Shown here: positions 38,444-46,262 of the stretch, one piece after another
How positions within the stretch are numbered: the stretch's first letter is position 1
How the letters are laid out: every line of letters starts with the position of its first letter
NCBI GenBank assembly: GCA_014728215.1
Contig: WJLZ01000150.1
Span: 1-62,675, forward strand
Origin: Chitinivibrionales bacterium
GTDB lineage: Bacteria; Fibrobacterota; Chitinivibrionia; Chitinivibrionales; WJKA01
Direction: 5' to 3'
DNA length: 62,675 nt
Program-made: the position numbers and the translations under genes
Notes under the pieces: model-generated
Databases searched by the model: none
What the model saw: the letters and a program-made list of their open reading frames with translations, nothing else
What the model was told of the DNA's origin: nothing

Positions 38444-38758
38444 ATGTATTGTATTGTTGAACAGGGTGGATACCAGTTCAAGGTATCTGAGGGAGATACA
38501 ATCGATATACCCCATATCGATGGTGATGAAGGCAACGAAGTGGGGCTCGAAAAAGTTATCGGCATCCAGAAAGATAATGAGGGTTTTTCTGCAGGAACTC
38601 CGGTTGTCGAGGGCGTTACGGTCAAAGGCACTATCGTGAAACACGGAAAAGGCGATAAGGTAATGACAATCAAGAAAAAGCGCCGTAAAGACTATTTGCG
38701 GAAAAAAGGGCACCGCCAGGATTATACAAGCGTAAAAATTACATCCATAACAGCATAA
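38444..38758 (+). CDS. rplU: 50S ribosomal protein L21
   Basis: 104 residues. [18 protein letters not shown] is the standard L21 N-terminus, and the basic end [19 protein letters not shown] contacts 23S rRNA. The ribosome site GAGGGAGATAG lies just before the ATG. Its surrounding 12 bases, CTGAGGGAGATA, recur exactly inside the coding sequence at 38,487-38,498. rpmA follows 22 bases later; this pair is co-transcribed in most bacteria. Confidence 0.97.
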   Translation: MYCIVEQGGYQFKVSEGDTIDIPHIDGDEGNEVGLEKVIGIQKDNEGFSAGTPVVEGVTVKGTIVKHGKGDKVMTIKKKRRKDYLRKKGHRQDYTSVKITSITA

Positions 38759-38780
38759 AACCCATTCAGGAGATTATCTT

Positions 38781-39035
38781 ATGGCACATAAAAAAGGTGT
38801 GGGAAGTAGTAGAAACGGTCGCGACAGCAAGCCGAAAATGCTTGGCGTCAAACAATACGGTGGTCAAACAGTTAAAGCTGGAAATATCATTGTCCGTCAG
38901 CGCGGCACAAAAATCCATCCCGGAACAAATGTTGGTAAGGGAAGCGATGATACGCTGTTTGCAAAAATTGACGGTGTTGTGCAATTCCGAACCTATCGAA
39001 AAATCAGGAAGATGGTTGATATCCTTCCTGCCTGA
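38781..39035 (+). CDS. rpmA: 50S ribosomal protein L27
   Basis: 84 residues. [16 protein letters not shown] is the classic flexible N-terminus that reaches the peptidyl transferase centre. It has the mature-type start with no Firmicutes-style cleaved leader. [23 protein letters not shown] is the conserved core. Ribosome site AGGAGA precedes the ATG. It is the last gene of the transcript and is followed by a strong terminator at 39,057. Confidence 0.97.
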   Translation: MAHKKGVGSSRNGRDSKPKMLGVKQYGGQTVKAGNIIVRQRGTKIHPGTNVGKGSDDTLFAKIDGVVQFRTYRKIRKMVDILPA

Positions 39036-39056
39036 AAATTTTTATTTTTATCATAT

Positions 39057-39085
39057 AAAAGGCGAGATTTAATCTCGCCTTTTTT
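39057..39085 (+). terminator. Rho-independent terminator after rpmA
   Basis: GGCGAGAT (39061-39068) pairs with ATCTCGCC (39072-39079) around a TTA loop. AAAA before the stem can extend pairing into the T-run at 39080-39085. It sits between convergent transcripts and may work in both directions. Confidence 0.92.
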
Positions 39086-39105
39086 ATTTCCAATGATCTA
39101 TGCGA

Positions 39106-39996
39106 TCAGTATCTTTTCACACGTTTGAAATCTTTTTTCAGGTCGGAAAAGGTAATGAATCTATCCTGAGAACCATCAGTTATCGTTGAGTCGATCGGGG
39201 GTGCGCTTTTCTCATTCCAAGTTACTCTTTTTCCTTCCACAACTTTTTCCCATGATTTTTCTTTTACCCTCCGGAATCGGTCTATGAGAAGTACAACCGT
39301 ATCTCCCATGATATCCCAGTTACCTTCGGAGATAAAGAGATAATCTAACTTGTAGTGGGTTCCTCCCTGGCCTTTTCCTTTTTCGGTATAGGTAACATTT
39401 CCCTTGCGGTGAAAATCGAAAATTTTGCTTTCGACCAGGTTGATTTCCTTATTGGCATCGCTTTTCTTCCGGTCCTGGCATAGCCATTGTCCCGGGAGAC
39501 GCGGCTTAAGTTCCTCGGCACGTTCCTGATCAAATTTCAGCTGGGGAATCATATTTGCTGCCTGGTTCAGATAGTTTTCCGTCTGCAGTACCCAGTTGAG
39601 GGTGGAAAAAGAATCCGCCTTGGCCACAACACTGTCCAGCTTATGTTGCTGGAGGCCATCCAGTTCCCGTCGCTGGTTAGTGATAAACCGGCGTAACGAA
39701 TCGATGACCGGATTCAGATTTTTCACCATGTCATCGTACTCCGATTCTGCCTGGGCGATGAGGATCATCATGGAATCGGCACTTTGACCGGCCAACCCTC
39801 TGTCACCCCGTTCCATCGCCGAACGGGCCTGATAAAGAAAAACTTTCGCACGAGACAGTGAACTGTCCGGAACTCCTTTGTTGAGCAAAGCATTGATGCG
39901 GTTTTCTGCATCAAGGAGCTTTTTATCGCTTACCCCACAGCCGATAATAAGCATTAGAGCGCTTAAGCCCATAATTGCAATCAGGAGCTTTTTCAT
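39106..39996 (-). CDS. Lipoprotein of unknown function
   Basis: 296 residues from the ATG at 39,996, which has GGGGGA eight bases upstream. A Met five codons earlier is less likely. The lipoprotein signal MKKLLIAIMGLSALMLIIGC puts the acylated Cys at position 20. Residues about 28-155 are helical and charged (AENRINALLNKG, ARSAMERGDRGLAGQSADSM), suggesting a coiled coil or TPR-like bundle. The C-terminal 130 residues look beta-rich, with polar, aromatic strands such as LDYLFISEGNWDIMGDTVV, like a small calycin-type or binding domain. I do not recognise the family. It is downstream of htrA on the same strand but separated by htrA's terminator, so it is likely transcribed alone. Confidence 0.75.
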   Translation of the reverse strand: MKKLLIAIMGLSALMLIIGCGVSDKKLLDAENRINALLNKGVPDSSLSRAKVFLYQARSAMERGDRGLAGQSADSMMILIAQAESEYDDMVKNLNPVIDSLRRFITNQRRELDGLQQHKLDSVVAKADSFSTLNWVLQTENYLNQAANMIPQLKFDQERAEELKPRLPGQWLCQDRKKSDANKEINLVESKIFDFHRKGNVTYTEKGKGQGGTHYKLDYLFISEGNWDIMGDTVVLLIDRFRRVKEKSWEKVVEGKRVTWNEKSAPPIDSTITDGSQDRFITFSDLKKDFKRVKRY

Positions 39997-40032
39997 AAGC
40001 TTATCCCCCATAGGAATTATGGTTTATTTTGA

Positions 40033-40048
40033 TAATTGTATACAATTA
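40033..40048. promoter_or_regulatory. 16-base perfect palindrome, possible operator
   Basis: TAATTGTATACAATTA equals its own reverse complement. It lies 37 bases upstream of the lipoprotein start (39,996) and within its probable promoter region. AT-rich palindromes can arise by chance, so an operator role is only suggested. Confidence 0.35.
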
Positions 40049-40106
40049 AGTAAGATACCTCATATGTCGAAGGGGAGTCAAGCAGATGTTTTCACTTTTT
40101 TATGAA

Positions 40107-40137
40107 AAATAAAAGCCCGGGGGCTTTTGCCCCCGGG
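40107..40137 (-). terminator. Rho-independent terminator after the HtrA gene
   Basis: On the minus strand a 9-bp G-C stem (40137-40129 with 40124-40116, loop AAAA) is followed by a T-rich run, CTTTTATTTTT. It lies 30 bases after the htrA stop and ends that transcript. Confidence 0.88.
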
Positions 40138-40166
40138 ACCGGTGATTTTTGCATGGAAAGCGTGGT

Positions 40167-41756
40167 TTATTTTCTAAGGCGGAAGGCTACAAACCGGTTG
40201 TGGCCGTCCCGTTCGATGAGAAACATGACTGAATCTCCGGGTTTTAATCCTCGAACGATCTTTTTAAATTCTTTCGCGCTTGTTACAGGAACTGCATTTT
40301 GGCCTTTGATCCGTACTTCCTTAATGACATCCCCAACCTGAATTCCTTCCCGGGCAGCCAGAGAAGCTCTGTCGAGATCGACCACGACCACTCCTTTTGT
40401 CGATTTTTCAATGTTGTATTTGGAGCGCACGTCGTCGGTAAGCTCACTGATTTTAATACCGAGCTTTTTGGTAGCATCATAATCATCGGCGCTCTCTTCC
40501 TTTTCATCTTCTGCCGATTCTCCGGCGAGTTTGGTTTTGCTCCGCTCACCGAGCTTTGCCTGTAAAACCTTTTTTTTGCCGTTTCTGATAATTTCGATCG
40601 GGACCTTTTTGCCGGGGTCGATACTTGCGACGGTATTTCTGAGTTCATTAACATTTTCAACTCCCATGCCGTCGATAGACACGATAATGTCTCCCCGTTT
40701 GATACCGGCCTTGTCGGCGGGTTGTCCGTCAAAAACATCGGCAATCAGTACCCCGCGCGTTCCTTTGTCAAGACCCATCGCTTCACGGGTAGCATCATCC
40801 ATGGGCTGTATTTGCACACCGAGCCAGCCTCTCGAAACCTTGCCGTTGTAGATGAGATCTTCCATTATCCATCGCGCCATTTTGATGGGGATGGCAAAAC
40901 CGATCCCCATATAGCCGCCGGAGCGCGTGTAAATCATCGTATTAATCCCGATAAGCTCGCCGTCGAGATTGACCAGTGCGCCCCCGGAGTTTCCCGGATT
41001 AATCGCCGCATCGGTCTGAATAAAATTCTGATACATTTCATTACTTCCCGCCATGCCCGTGCGGCCAAGCGCCGATACAATGCCGGCCGTCACCGTTGAA
41101 GTCAGGCTGAAGGGGTTCCCGATAGCCAGTGTCCAGTCTCCGGGCCGCAGCTTATCGGAATCACCAAGATAGGCAACCGGCAAATCCTTCACTTCTTCGG
41201 CAATTTTAATAACCGCAACATCACTCAGCGAATCGCTCCCCACAATCGTGGCTTCAAAGGTCCGGTCGTCCGAGAGACGAACCTCAATTTCATCCGCACC
41301 GGCAATAACATGATAATTCGTAAGAATATATCCGTCTTCTGAAACGATAACACCGGAACCCAGCCCCTTTCGCCGGCGCTCCTGTTTTTCAATCGGCGGC
41401 TGTTGTTGTCGCCGACGAGGCTGCCCGAAAAAGAAATCGAAGGGTGAGCCGAATTGATCGTTATCAAAATAGCGATAAAAAGGATTCCGGGAAAAAATTA
41501 CCGTGTCGATCTGAGTCGGGATAACCGATACCACCGTCGGTACCACTTCCTCGGCAATATCGGCAAATATTGTTTTAAAAGATTCAAACTGGGGGGTCTG
41601 TTTAATATCAGGTTTCTTCTGTGCGCCAAACTCTATCGTCCCCTCTCCCGGACGATCATCATCGGCAAACGTACATTGGCAGCCGGTTGTATAAATAACC
41701 GACACGAGTGCGGCCAGGGCAACTCCAACTGTTATTCTTCGATACCTCTTCTGCAT
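40167..41756 (-). CDS. htrA: HtrA/DegP-family periplasmic serine protease
   Basis: 529 residues from the ATG at 41,756, with GGAAGGA upstream; a Met 105 bases earlier gives non-family sequence. The N-terminal hydrophobic segment (9-25) ends in TTGC, a poor lipobox, so it may be a signal peptide, anchor or atypical lipoprotein signal. The trypsin-like domain has catalytic His149 (NYHVIAG), Asp179 (SDVAVIKI) and Ser257 (GNSGGALV). Two PDZ domains follow, the first around GVLIADVFDGQPADKAGI and the second around GVVVVDLDRASLAAREGI. A DegP/DegQ-like role in degrading or refolding damaged envelope proteins is expected. It lies 104 bases downstream of guaB. Confidence 0.93.
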   Translation of the reverse strand: MQKRYRRITVGVALAALVSVIYTTGCQCTFADDDRPGEGTIEFGAQKKPDIKQTPQFESFKTIFADIAEEVVPTVVSVIPTQIDTVIFSRNPFYRYFDNDQFGSPFDFFFGQPRRRQQQPPIEKQERRRKGLGSGVIVSEDGYILTNYHVIAGADEIEVRLSDDRTFEATIVGSDSLSDVAVIKIAEEVKDLPVAYLGDSDKLRPGDWTLAIGNPFSLTSTVTAGIVSALGRTGMAGSNEMYQNFIQTDAAINPGNSGGALVNLDGELIGINTMIYTRSGGYMGIGFAIPIKMARWIMEDLIYNGKVSRGWLGVQIQPMDDATREAMGLDKGTRGVLIADVFDGQPADKAGIKRGDIIVSIDGMGVENVNELRNTVASIDPGKKVPIEIIRNGKKKVLQAKLGERSKTKLAGESAEDEKEESADDYDATKKLGIKISELTDDVRSKYNIEKSTKGVVVVDLDRASLAAREGIQVGDVIKEVRIKGQNAVPVTSAKEFKKIVRGLKPGDSVMFLIERDGHNRFVAFRLRK

Positions 41757-41845
41757 TGATATTCCTTCCTTTAAGCTTTTAAATAGCCAGAAAAAAGCTA
41801 CTTCACCTTTAATTTCGCTTTTGAAACCGAAAATATTGTTATTTT

Positions 41846-41860
41846 TGCACCATTGGTGCA
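41846..41860. repeat. Short inverted repeat abutting the guaB stop codon
   Basis: TGCACCA and TGGTGCA with a single central base, directly after the guaB stop. No T-run follows on the minus strand, so it is not an ordinary terminator. It could be an operator for htrA or chance. Confidence 0.3.
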
Positions 41861-43372
41861 CTATACATCAAACGAAACATCCCGGTCGAGCTGAACAACG
41901 CTCGATGTGCCGCTTTCGACAAAAGACTGTTCCGAAATACGGGTCAAAACCGCTTTTTCTCTGAATTCTTTGAGCGTGAGAGCGCCGATATTGCACATTG
42001 TCGATCTCAATTTGGCAATGGTAATTTCAAGAACATCCTTAACCGAGCCCACGATAGGAACATACCCGTCGATACCTTCCTCGAATTTCATATTCATCTC
42101 GCCATCCATATTGTAACGCTGCCAGTTACGGGCCCGGTTTGAGCCTTCTCCCCAATAGGGTTTATACATGCGGCCTCTGATCGACACTTTGGGCGTCGGA
42201 CTCTCACTGGTCATGGCAAAATAGCGGCCCATCATGACAAAATCCGCCCCCATAGCAAGGGCGATAATGATCTGGGTGTCATTGGTAAGACCACCGTCGG
42301 AGCACACCGGAATATACCGTCCGGTCTCCTGATAATATTTGTCCCGCTCCGCGACAACATCCATAAGTGCCGACGCCTGTCCTCTACCAATGCCTTTCTG
42401 CTCACGGGTAATGCAGATCGAACCACCGCCGATACCCACTTTGATAAAGTCGAGGCGGGCATTTTCCGCAAGAAACCGGAACCCGTCACCGGAAACCACA
42501 TTCCCGCCGCCCAGAACAATTGAATCGCCGTATTTTTCCCGTATCCACAATGCGGCATCCCTCTGGAACTCAGTATAGCCGTCGGATGAATCAAAGGCAA
42601 GAACATCCGCACCGGCATCAATAAGTACCGGCACTCTGTCTTTGTAATCGTGAGTATTAATTCCCGCTCCTACAACAAGTCTTTTGCGGGAATCCAGTAC
42701 CTCATAGGGATTTCGACGGTGATCAATATAATCTTTCTTGAACACGAGGGTTTGAAGGCGTTCGTTTTCGTCCAGAATCGGCAGGCATTCCTTTTTATGC
42801 TTTCTCAAAAGCAGATTGGCTTCATGAAGCGATATTCCGGATTTTCCATAAACGACAGTTTCTTTGGGAGTCATGTACTCGGAAACCTGGGCCTGAAGAT
42901 TATCTTCGAACTCCCAGAAATCCTTATCGGTAATAATGCCCAGAAATTCACCATTCTTTGACCCGTCATGAGTAACCGGCATTGTAGAATGACCACTCTT
43001 ACGGGTAAGGTGTACTGCATCCTCAAGAGTGTCGTCCGGTTTTAGATTACTGTCGCTTTCAACAAAGCCGGCTTTATGAGATTTTACCCGTTCAATCATT
43101 GAAGCCTGCTTATCAACAGCCTGGGAGCAAAAGACAAATGCAAGACATCCCTGACGAGCGAGTGAAATTGCCATATCAACCCCCGAAACAGCCTGCATAC
43201 TTGCCGAAACAAAGGGATTGTTCAAAAACATTCGCGATTCATCCGCCTTTGAAAATGCCGCAAGCGGTGTTTGGAGCGATACATTAGCGGGAATGTTTTT
43301 TCGCCCCGTTAACCCAGGGAGAAGAAGATACTCCGGGAAGGTACGAGATACATCTTTAATGATTTTTGCCAT
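41861..43372 (-). CDS. guaB: Inosine-5'-monophosphate dehydrogenase (Tritrichomonas-like type)
   Basis: 503 residues. The TIM barrel has the active-site loop GIGGGSICITREQKGIGRGQ with catalytic Cys320, and the flap pair Arg419-Tyr420 in ARNWQRY. Tandem CBS domains sit between about residues 105 and 220 (VTHDGSKNGEFLGIITDKD; KECLPILDENERL). This oxidises IMP to XMP, the committed step to GTP. The loop wording, length and spacing match my memory of the Tritrichomonas foetus enzyme (503 residues, Cys319, Arg418/Tyr419) rather than the usual bacterial GIGPGSICTTR form. GMP reductase is unlikely because CBS domains and the Arg-Tyr flap are present. The start is ATG with a GGGG ribosome site. Confidence 0.92.
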   Translation of the reverse strand: MAKIIKDVSRTFPEYLLLPGLTGRKNIPANVSLQTPLAAFSKADESRMFLNNPFVSASMQAVSGVDMAISLARQGCLAFVFCSQAVDKQASMIERVKSHKAGFVESDSNLKPDDTLEDAVHLTRKSGHSTMPVTHDGSKNGEFLGIITDKDFWEFEDNLQAQVSEYMTPKETVVYGKSGISLHEANLLLRKHKKECLPILDENERLQTLVFKKDYIDHRRNPYEVLDSRKRLVVGAGINTHDYKDRVPVLIDAGADVLAFDSSDGYTEFQRDAALWIREKYGDSIVLGGGNVVSGDGFRFLAENARLDFIKVGIGGGSICITREQKGIGRGQASALMDVVAERDKYYQETGRYIPVCSDGGLTNDTQIIIALAMGADFVMMGRYFAMTSESPTPKVSIRGRMYKPYWGEGSNRARNWQRYNMDGEMNMKFEEGIDGYVPIVGSVKDVLEITIAKLRSTMCNIGALTLKEFREKAVLTRISEQSFVESGTSSVVQLDRDVSFDV

Positions 43373-43465
43373 ACTTTTACCCCATTAATCCGGGAATAAC
43401 AACGTTTGTTCGTAAATAAAGTGCATAAAAATACTGTACCTTCACTTGAAAATGCTAAAAACAAG

Positions 43466-43494
43466 TTGAATTTCTTAATAATTAGTAATATTAT
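43466..43494 (+). promoter_or_regulatory. Candidate sigma-70 promoter for the kinase/surface-protein module
   Basis: TTGAAT (43466-43471), a 17-base spacer and TATTAT (43489-43494) in AT-rich DNA between divergent guaB and the kinase gene. The leader would be about 80 bases. Confidence 0.5.
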
Positions 43495-43578
43495 ATATTT
43501 GTTGGTATCTATATTTATTAAAGGTGCACTGTTTTTTATTTACAAAAAGGCCTCCAATCCAGCATTTTTAAATCCTTT

Positions 43579-45333
43579 ATGAACGACAACAATATTCAAG
43601 ACTTTTCAATCCGGACTCGTAATGCGGTTATTCTTCCCGACGGTACCCGCCCGGTTCCCCTTGGATCCGGAATTATTACCGGCCTTCTTGGAAGCGGAGG
43701 CATGGCAAATGTCTACGAAATATGGAATTCCCAGCTGGAAGTCGGCCGCGCTGTCAAACTGATGCATCCCAACCTGTCCGAAGATTCAAAACGGCATTTT
43801 CAGACAGAAATGAAAATAATGGCCGAGTTGACCCACCCGAATATTGTCGAGATTCATTCGGTAGGAAAATGGAACGACCTTCCCTATATCGAGCTTGAGC
43901 TTGTCGATGGTCCCGCGGTAAACGAGCTTGTGAATGAAAAAGGTGCATTGCCGATTACCGTCTGTACCGCCATAGGAATTCTGGTTACCCGCGCCTTGAG
44001 TTATGCGCATAATAAAGAATACGTGATATACGGAAACAAATATTTCGGCATTGTTCACCGGGATTTGAAACCCAGCAATATCATGATTTCAAAGGATGGC
44101 AAGGTGAAGCTCATGGATTTCGGAATTGCCCGTCCCATCGAAGCATCACTGCTTACTACCGATGATTCGGTTATGGGTACCATTCAGTATTTATCCCCCG
44201 AACAGCTGGACGGCAAAGGTGCTGATGTCCGCTCGGACATCTATTCCTTCGGCACAGTCCTTTACGAGATGATCTCCGGTGTCAAAGCTTTTCCTCAAAT
44301 TAATATGTCCAAGCTCATGATGTGCAAGGTAAAAAACGATTATCGCCCGATTGAAAACTATGATCTCAAAGTTCCGGTGACTCTGAAAAAACTCGTTCAC
44401 AAATGCCTGATGCACGAAAAGAAAAAACGAATCCAGGATTCATCGCTCCTTCTTTCGGAACTTGAAAAGATACACAAGAGCTTAACCCCCGAAACTCCGG
44501 AGGAAATTGTTAAGCGGTTCGTTTCAGTAAGGGATGGTGAAAAATATATTCCCCGGTACCGGCAACGGATACCCTGGGGACTGGCTGTTTCGGCATTGTT
44601 TTTAATTATCGCCGGTATCGGGCTTTTCAGCTATTTCAAGCCGCTCATTATAAAGCCGGAACCGGTGGAGACGACGCCGGTTGTTGAATCGCCATCACCA
44701 CCCCCTCAAGAGCCCGAGCCGGTTGTTGAAAAACCACGGACACAGAAAAAACCGGTACAGCCGGAGCCGGAACCCGAACTGGTCCCCCAACTGTCTCTTA
44801 TGGATAAGCTTAAGGCGGCTTATGATACCGATGATCCTGTTGAAGTCTTTGTCAGTGATGTTGATGCCGGCAACTACAGCCGGGCATTGAAAGCCGGAGC
44901 TGGTATTCCACCCCAACTTGCCCAAAACAAAAAAGTTTTAATCTACAAAATCCGGGCTCTTGATGCGCTGCAACGGCACAAAGACAAAGAACTCCTCCTT
45001 CTGGCAAATTCGATCGATGATGCGGAATTTTATCTTGAAAAAGCCAAGCTCGCCTATAAAAAGGGCTCTATCAGCAAAACACTGGAATTGCTAAATAAAT
45101 CCAGCCACACACCCGCTCAATTTGATGATTCGAGAAAAATTCGCCTGGAAAAACTCTATTATCAGGCACTCTGCAATACAAAGCTTTTCGATCAAAACAA
45201 AATTCAGGAAACCAAACGGACAGCAATGGATTCATGGTTTGAAGTAAAAAGCGCTTTGCGTTCATCACCGGAACATAAATATTACAAGCAGGCTGTTGCT
45301 GAAATGCAAAGAATTGGATTGTTTAATGAATAA
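43579..45333 (+). CDS. Transmembrane serine/threonine protein kinase
   Basis: 584 residues. The cytoplasmic kinase domain (about 28-300) has the Gly-rich loop GSGGMANVYE, the beta-3 lysine in AVKLM, catalytic HRDLKPSN (about 158), DFG (about 180) and the activation segment GTIQYLSPEQL, so it looks active. One transmembrane helix (about 333-354) leads to a Pro/Glu-rich periplasmic linker (about 358-410) and a helical 170-residue domain, perhaps TPR-like, in place of PASTA repeats. It probably senses an envelope signal or partner. The next gene begins 8 bases before its stop, so a coupled partner is likely. No phosphatase is in the window. Confidence 0.92.
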   Translation: MNDNNIQDFSIRTRNAVILPDGTRPVPLGSGIITGLLGSGGMANVYEIWNSQLEVGRAVKLMHPNLSEDSKRHFQTEMKIMAELTHPNIVEIHSVGKWNDLPYIELELVDGPAVNELVNEKGALPITVCTAIGILVTRALSYAHNKEYVIYGNKYFGIVHRDLKPSNIMISKDGKVKLMDFGIARPIEASLLTTDDSVMGTIQYLSPEQLDGKGADVRSDIYSFGTVLYEMISGVKAFPQINMSKLMMCKVKNDYRPIENYDLKVPVTLKKLVHKCLMHEKKKRIQDSSLLLSELEKIHKSLTPETPEEIVKRFVSVRDGEKYIPRYRQRIPWGLAVSALFLIIAGIGLFSYFKPLIIKPEPVETTPVVESPSPPPQEPEPVVEKPRTQKKPVQPEPEPELVPQLSLMDKLKAAYDTDDPVEVFVSDVDAGNYSRALKAGAGIPPQLAQNKKVLIYKIRALDALQRHKDKELLLLANSIDDAEFYLEKAKLAYKKGSISKTLELLNKSSHTPAQFDDSRKIRLEKLYYQALCNTKLFDQNKIQETKRTAMDSWFEVKSALRSSPEHKYYKQAVAEMQRIGLFNE

Positions 45334-46240
45334 AAAAATGTCGCTCATCCCTTCGGTTGTTTTCCAAAAACCCTTTTTATTGCTGTTTTTTTTCTGCTGG
45401 TTTCTTTTTTACGATTTACATGCACAACAGCCACCCGGCCATTCTACCCTTGCAGGAGATTTACCTAAATCCCTGAAAGCAGCCAACAGCCCATACCTTG
45501 TTGAAGCCGACATCTTTGTTCCCTCAGGAAAAACTGTTACGATCGAACCGGGAACCGTGCTGCTGTTTAAAAATTTTACCGGCGTTCATGTTGAAGGGCG
45601 GCTTATCGCTTCCGGAACAAAAAATCAACCCGTTACGTTTACTTCCGAATTCGATCAAACTTTCAATCCGAAAAGTCAGCTTCATGCAAACCCCTACGAC
45701 TGGAATGGTGTTTTCATTCATAAGGGCGGCATAGGAACCGATCTTGCATACTGTAAAATTCTTTATTCGGTATACGGAATCAATTCCGAGACAAAATTCA
45801 TCCGTATCCATAATACTCTCTTTGCCCAGAACGGACGGAGTAATCTTACGATCGAAGGAACGGAGCATAATGTTACAAACGAACCGTACAGCTATGCTCT
45901 CTCTGTAACCGATGCAACCGTTGATGGTGTACCGGTGAAAATTCTTATGGATCCACATGCCCGGAAACGCAACGCTGTCCGTTATTCGGGGCTTACCGCT
46001 TTTCTGGGAGGGTGTTCCCTTGGGATTGTATTCATTTCTCAATGGAACGATGCCCAGAATCGGGTCAGCGAACTAAGCAGGACAAAAGTCACAGGCGCTT
46101 CAAGTAATCTGGTAAGTAACACTGAGCAGGATTTCCTGGATGCTCAGGCTTCAAGAAACCGGAATGCAGCATTTTCCGCCGCCGCTTTTTGTCTGGGTGC
46201 GTTAGGAAGCGCCGGATTTGCATGGTCATTTACTTTTTAA
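45326..46240 (+). CDS. Envelope protein with parallel beta-helix-like domain
   Basis: About 304 residues from the ATG at 45,326, which overlaps the kinase stop by 8 bases; a Met four codons later is possible. A signal peptide or anchor (about 16-34) ends before AQQPPGH. The middle (about 45-200) reads like a right-handed beta-helix of short strands: VPSGKTVTIEPGTVLLFKN, VHVEGRLIASGTKNQPVTFTS, then AYCKILYSVYGINS. This is the style of pectate-lyase-like surface proteins without recognisable catalytic residues. Two hydrophobic, small-residue-rich segments near the end (about 228-246 and 280-304) could sit in a membrane. Overlap with the kinase suggests it is a partner or substrate (inference). 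Confidence 0.72.
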   Translation: MNKKMSLIPSVVFQKPFLLLFFFCWFLFYDLHAQQPPGHSTLAGDLPKSLKAANSPYLVEADIFVPSGKTVTIEPGTVLLFKNFTGVHVEGRLIASGTKNQPVTFTSEFDQTFNPKSQLHANPYDWNGVFIHKGGIGTDLAYCKILYSVYGINSETKFIRIHNTLFAQNGRSNLTIEGTEHNVTNEPYSYALSVTDATVDGVPVKILMDPHARKRNAVRYSGLTAFLGGCSLGIVFISQWNDAQNRVSELSRTKVTGASSNLVSNTEQDFLDAQASRNRNAAFSAAAFCLGALGSAGFAWSFTF

Positions 46241-46262
46241 CAAACAACAATAGTGGTATTCT

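Noticed and set aside
41757-41861. A 35-residue N-terminal extension of the HtrA protein
   Set aside because: It precedes a complete signal sequence, and the strong GGAAGGA ribosome site supports the ATG at 41,756.
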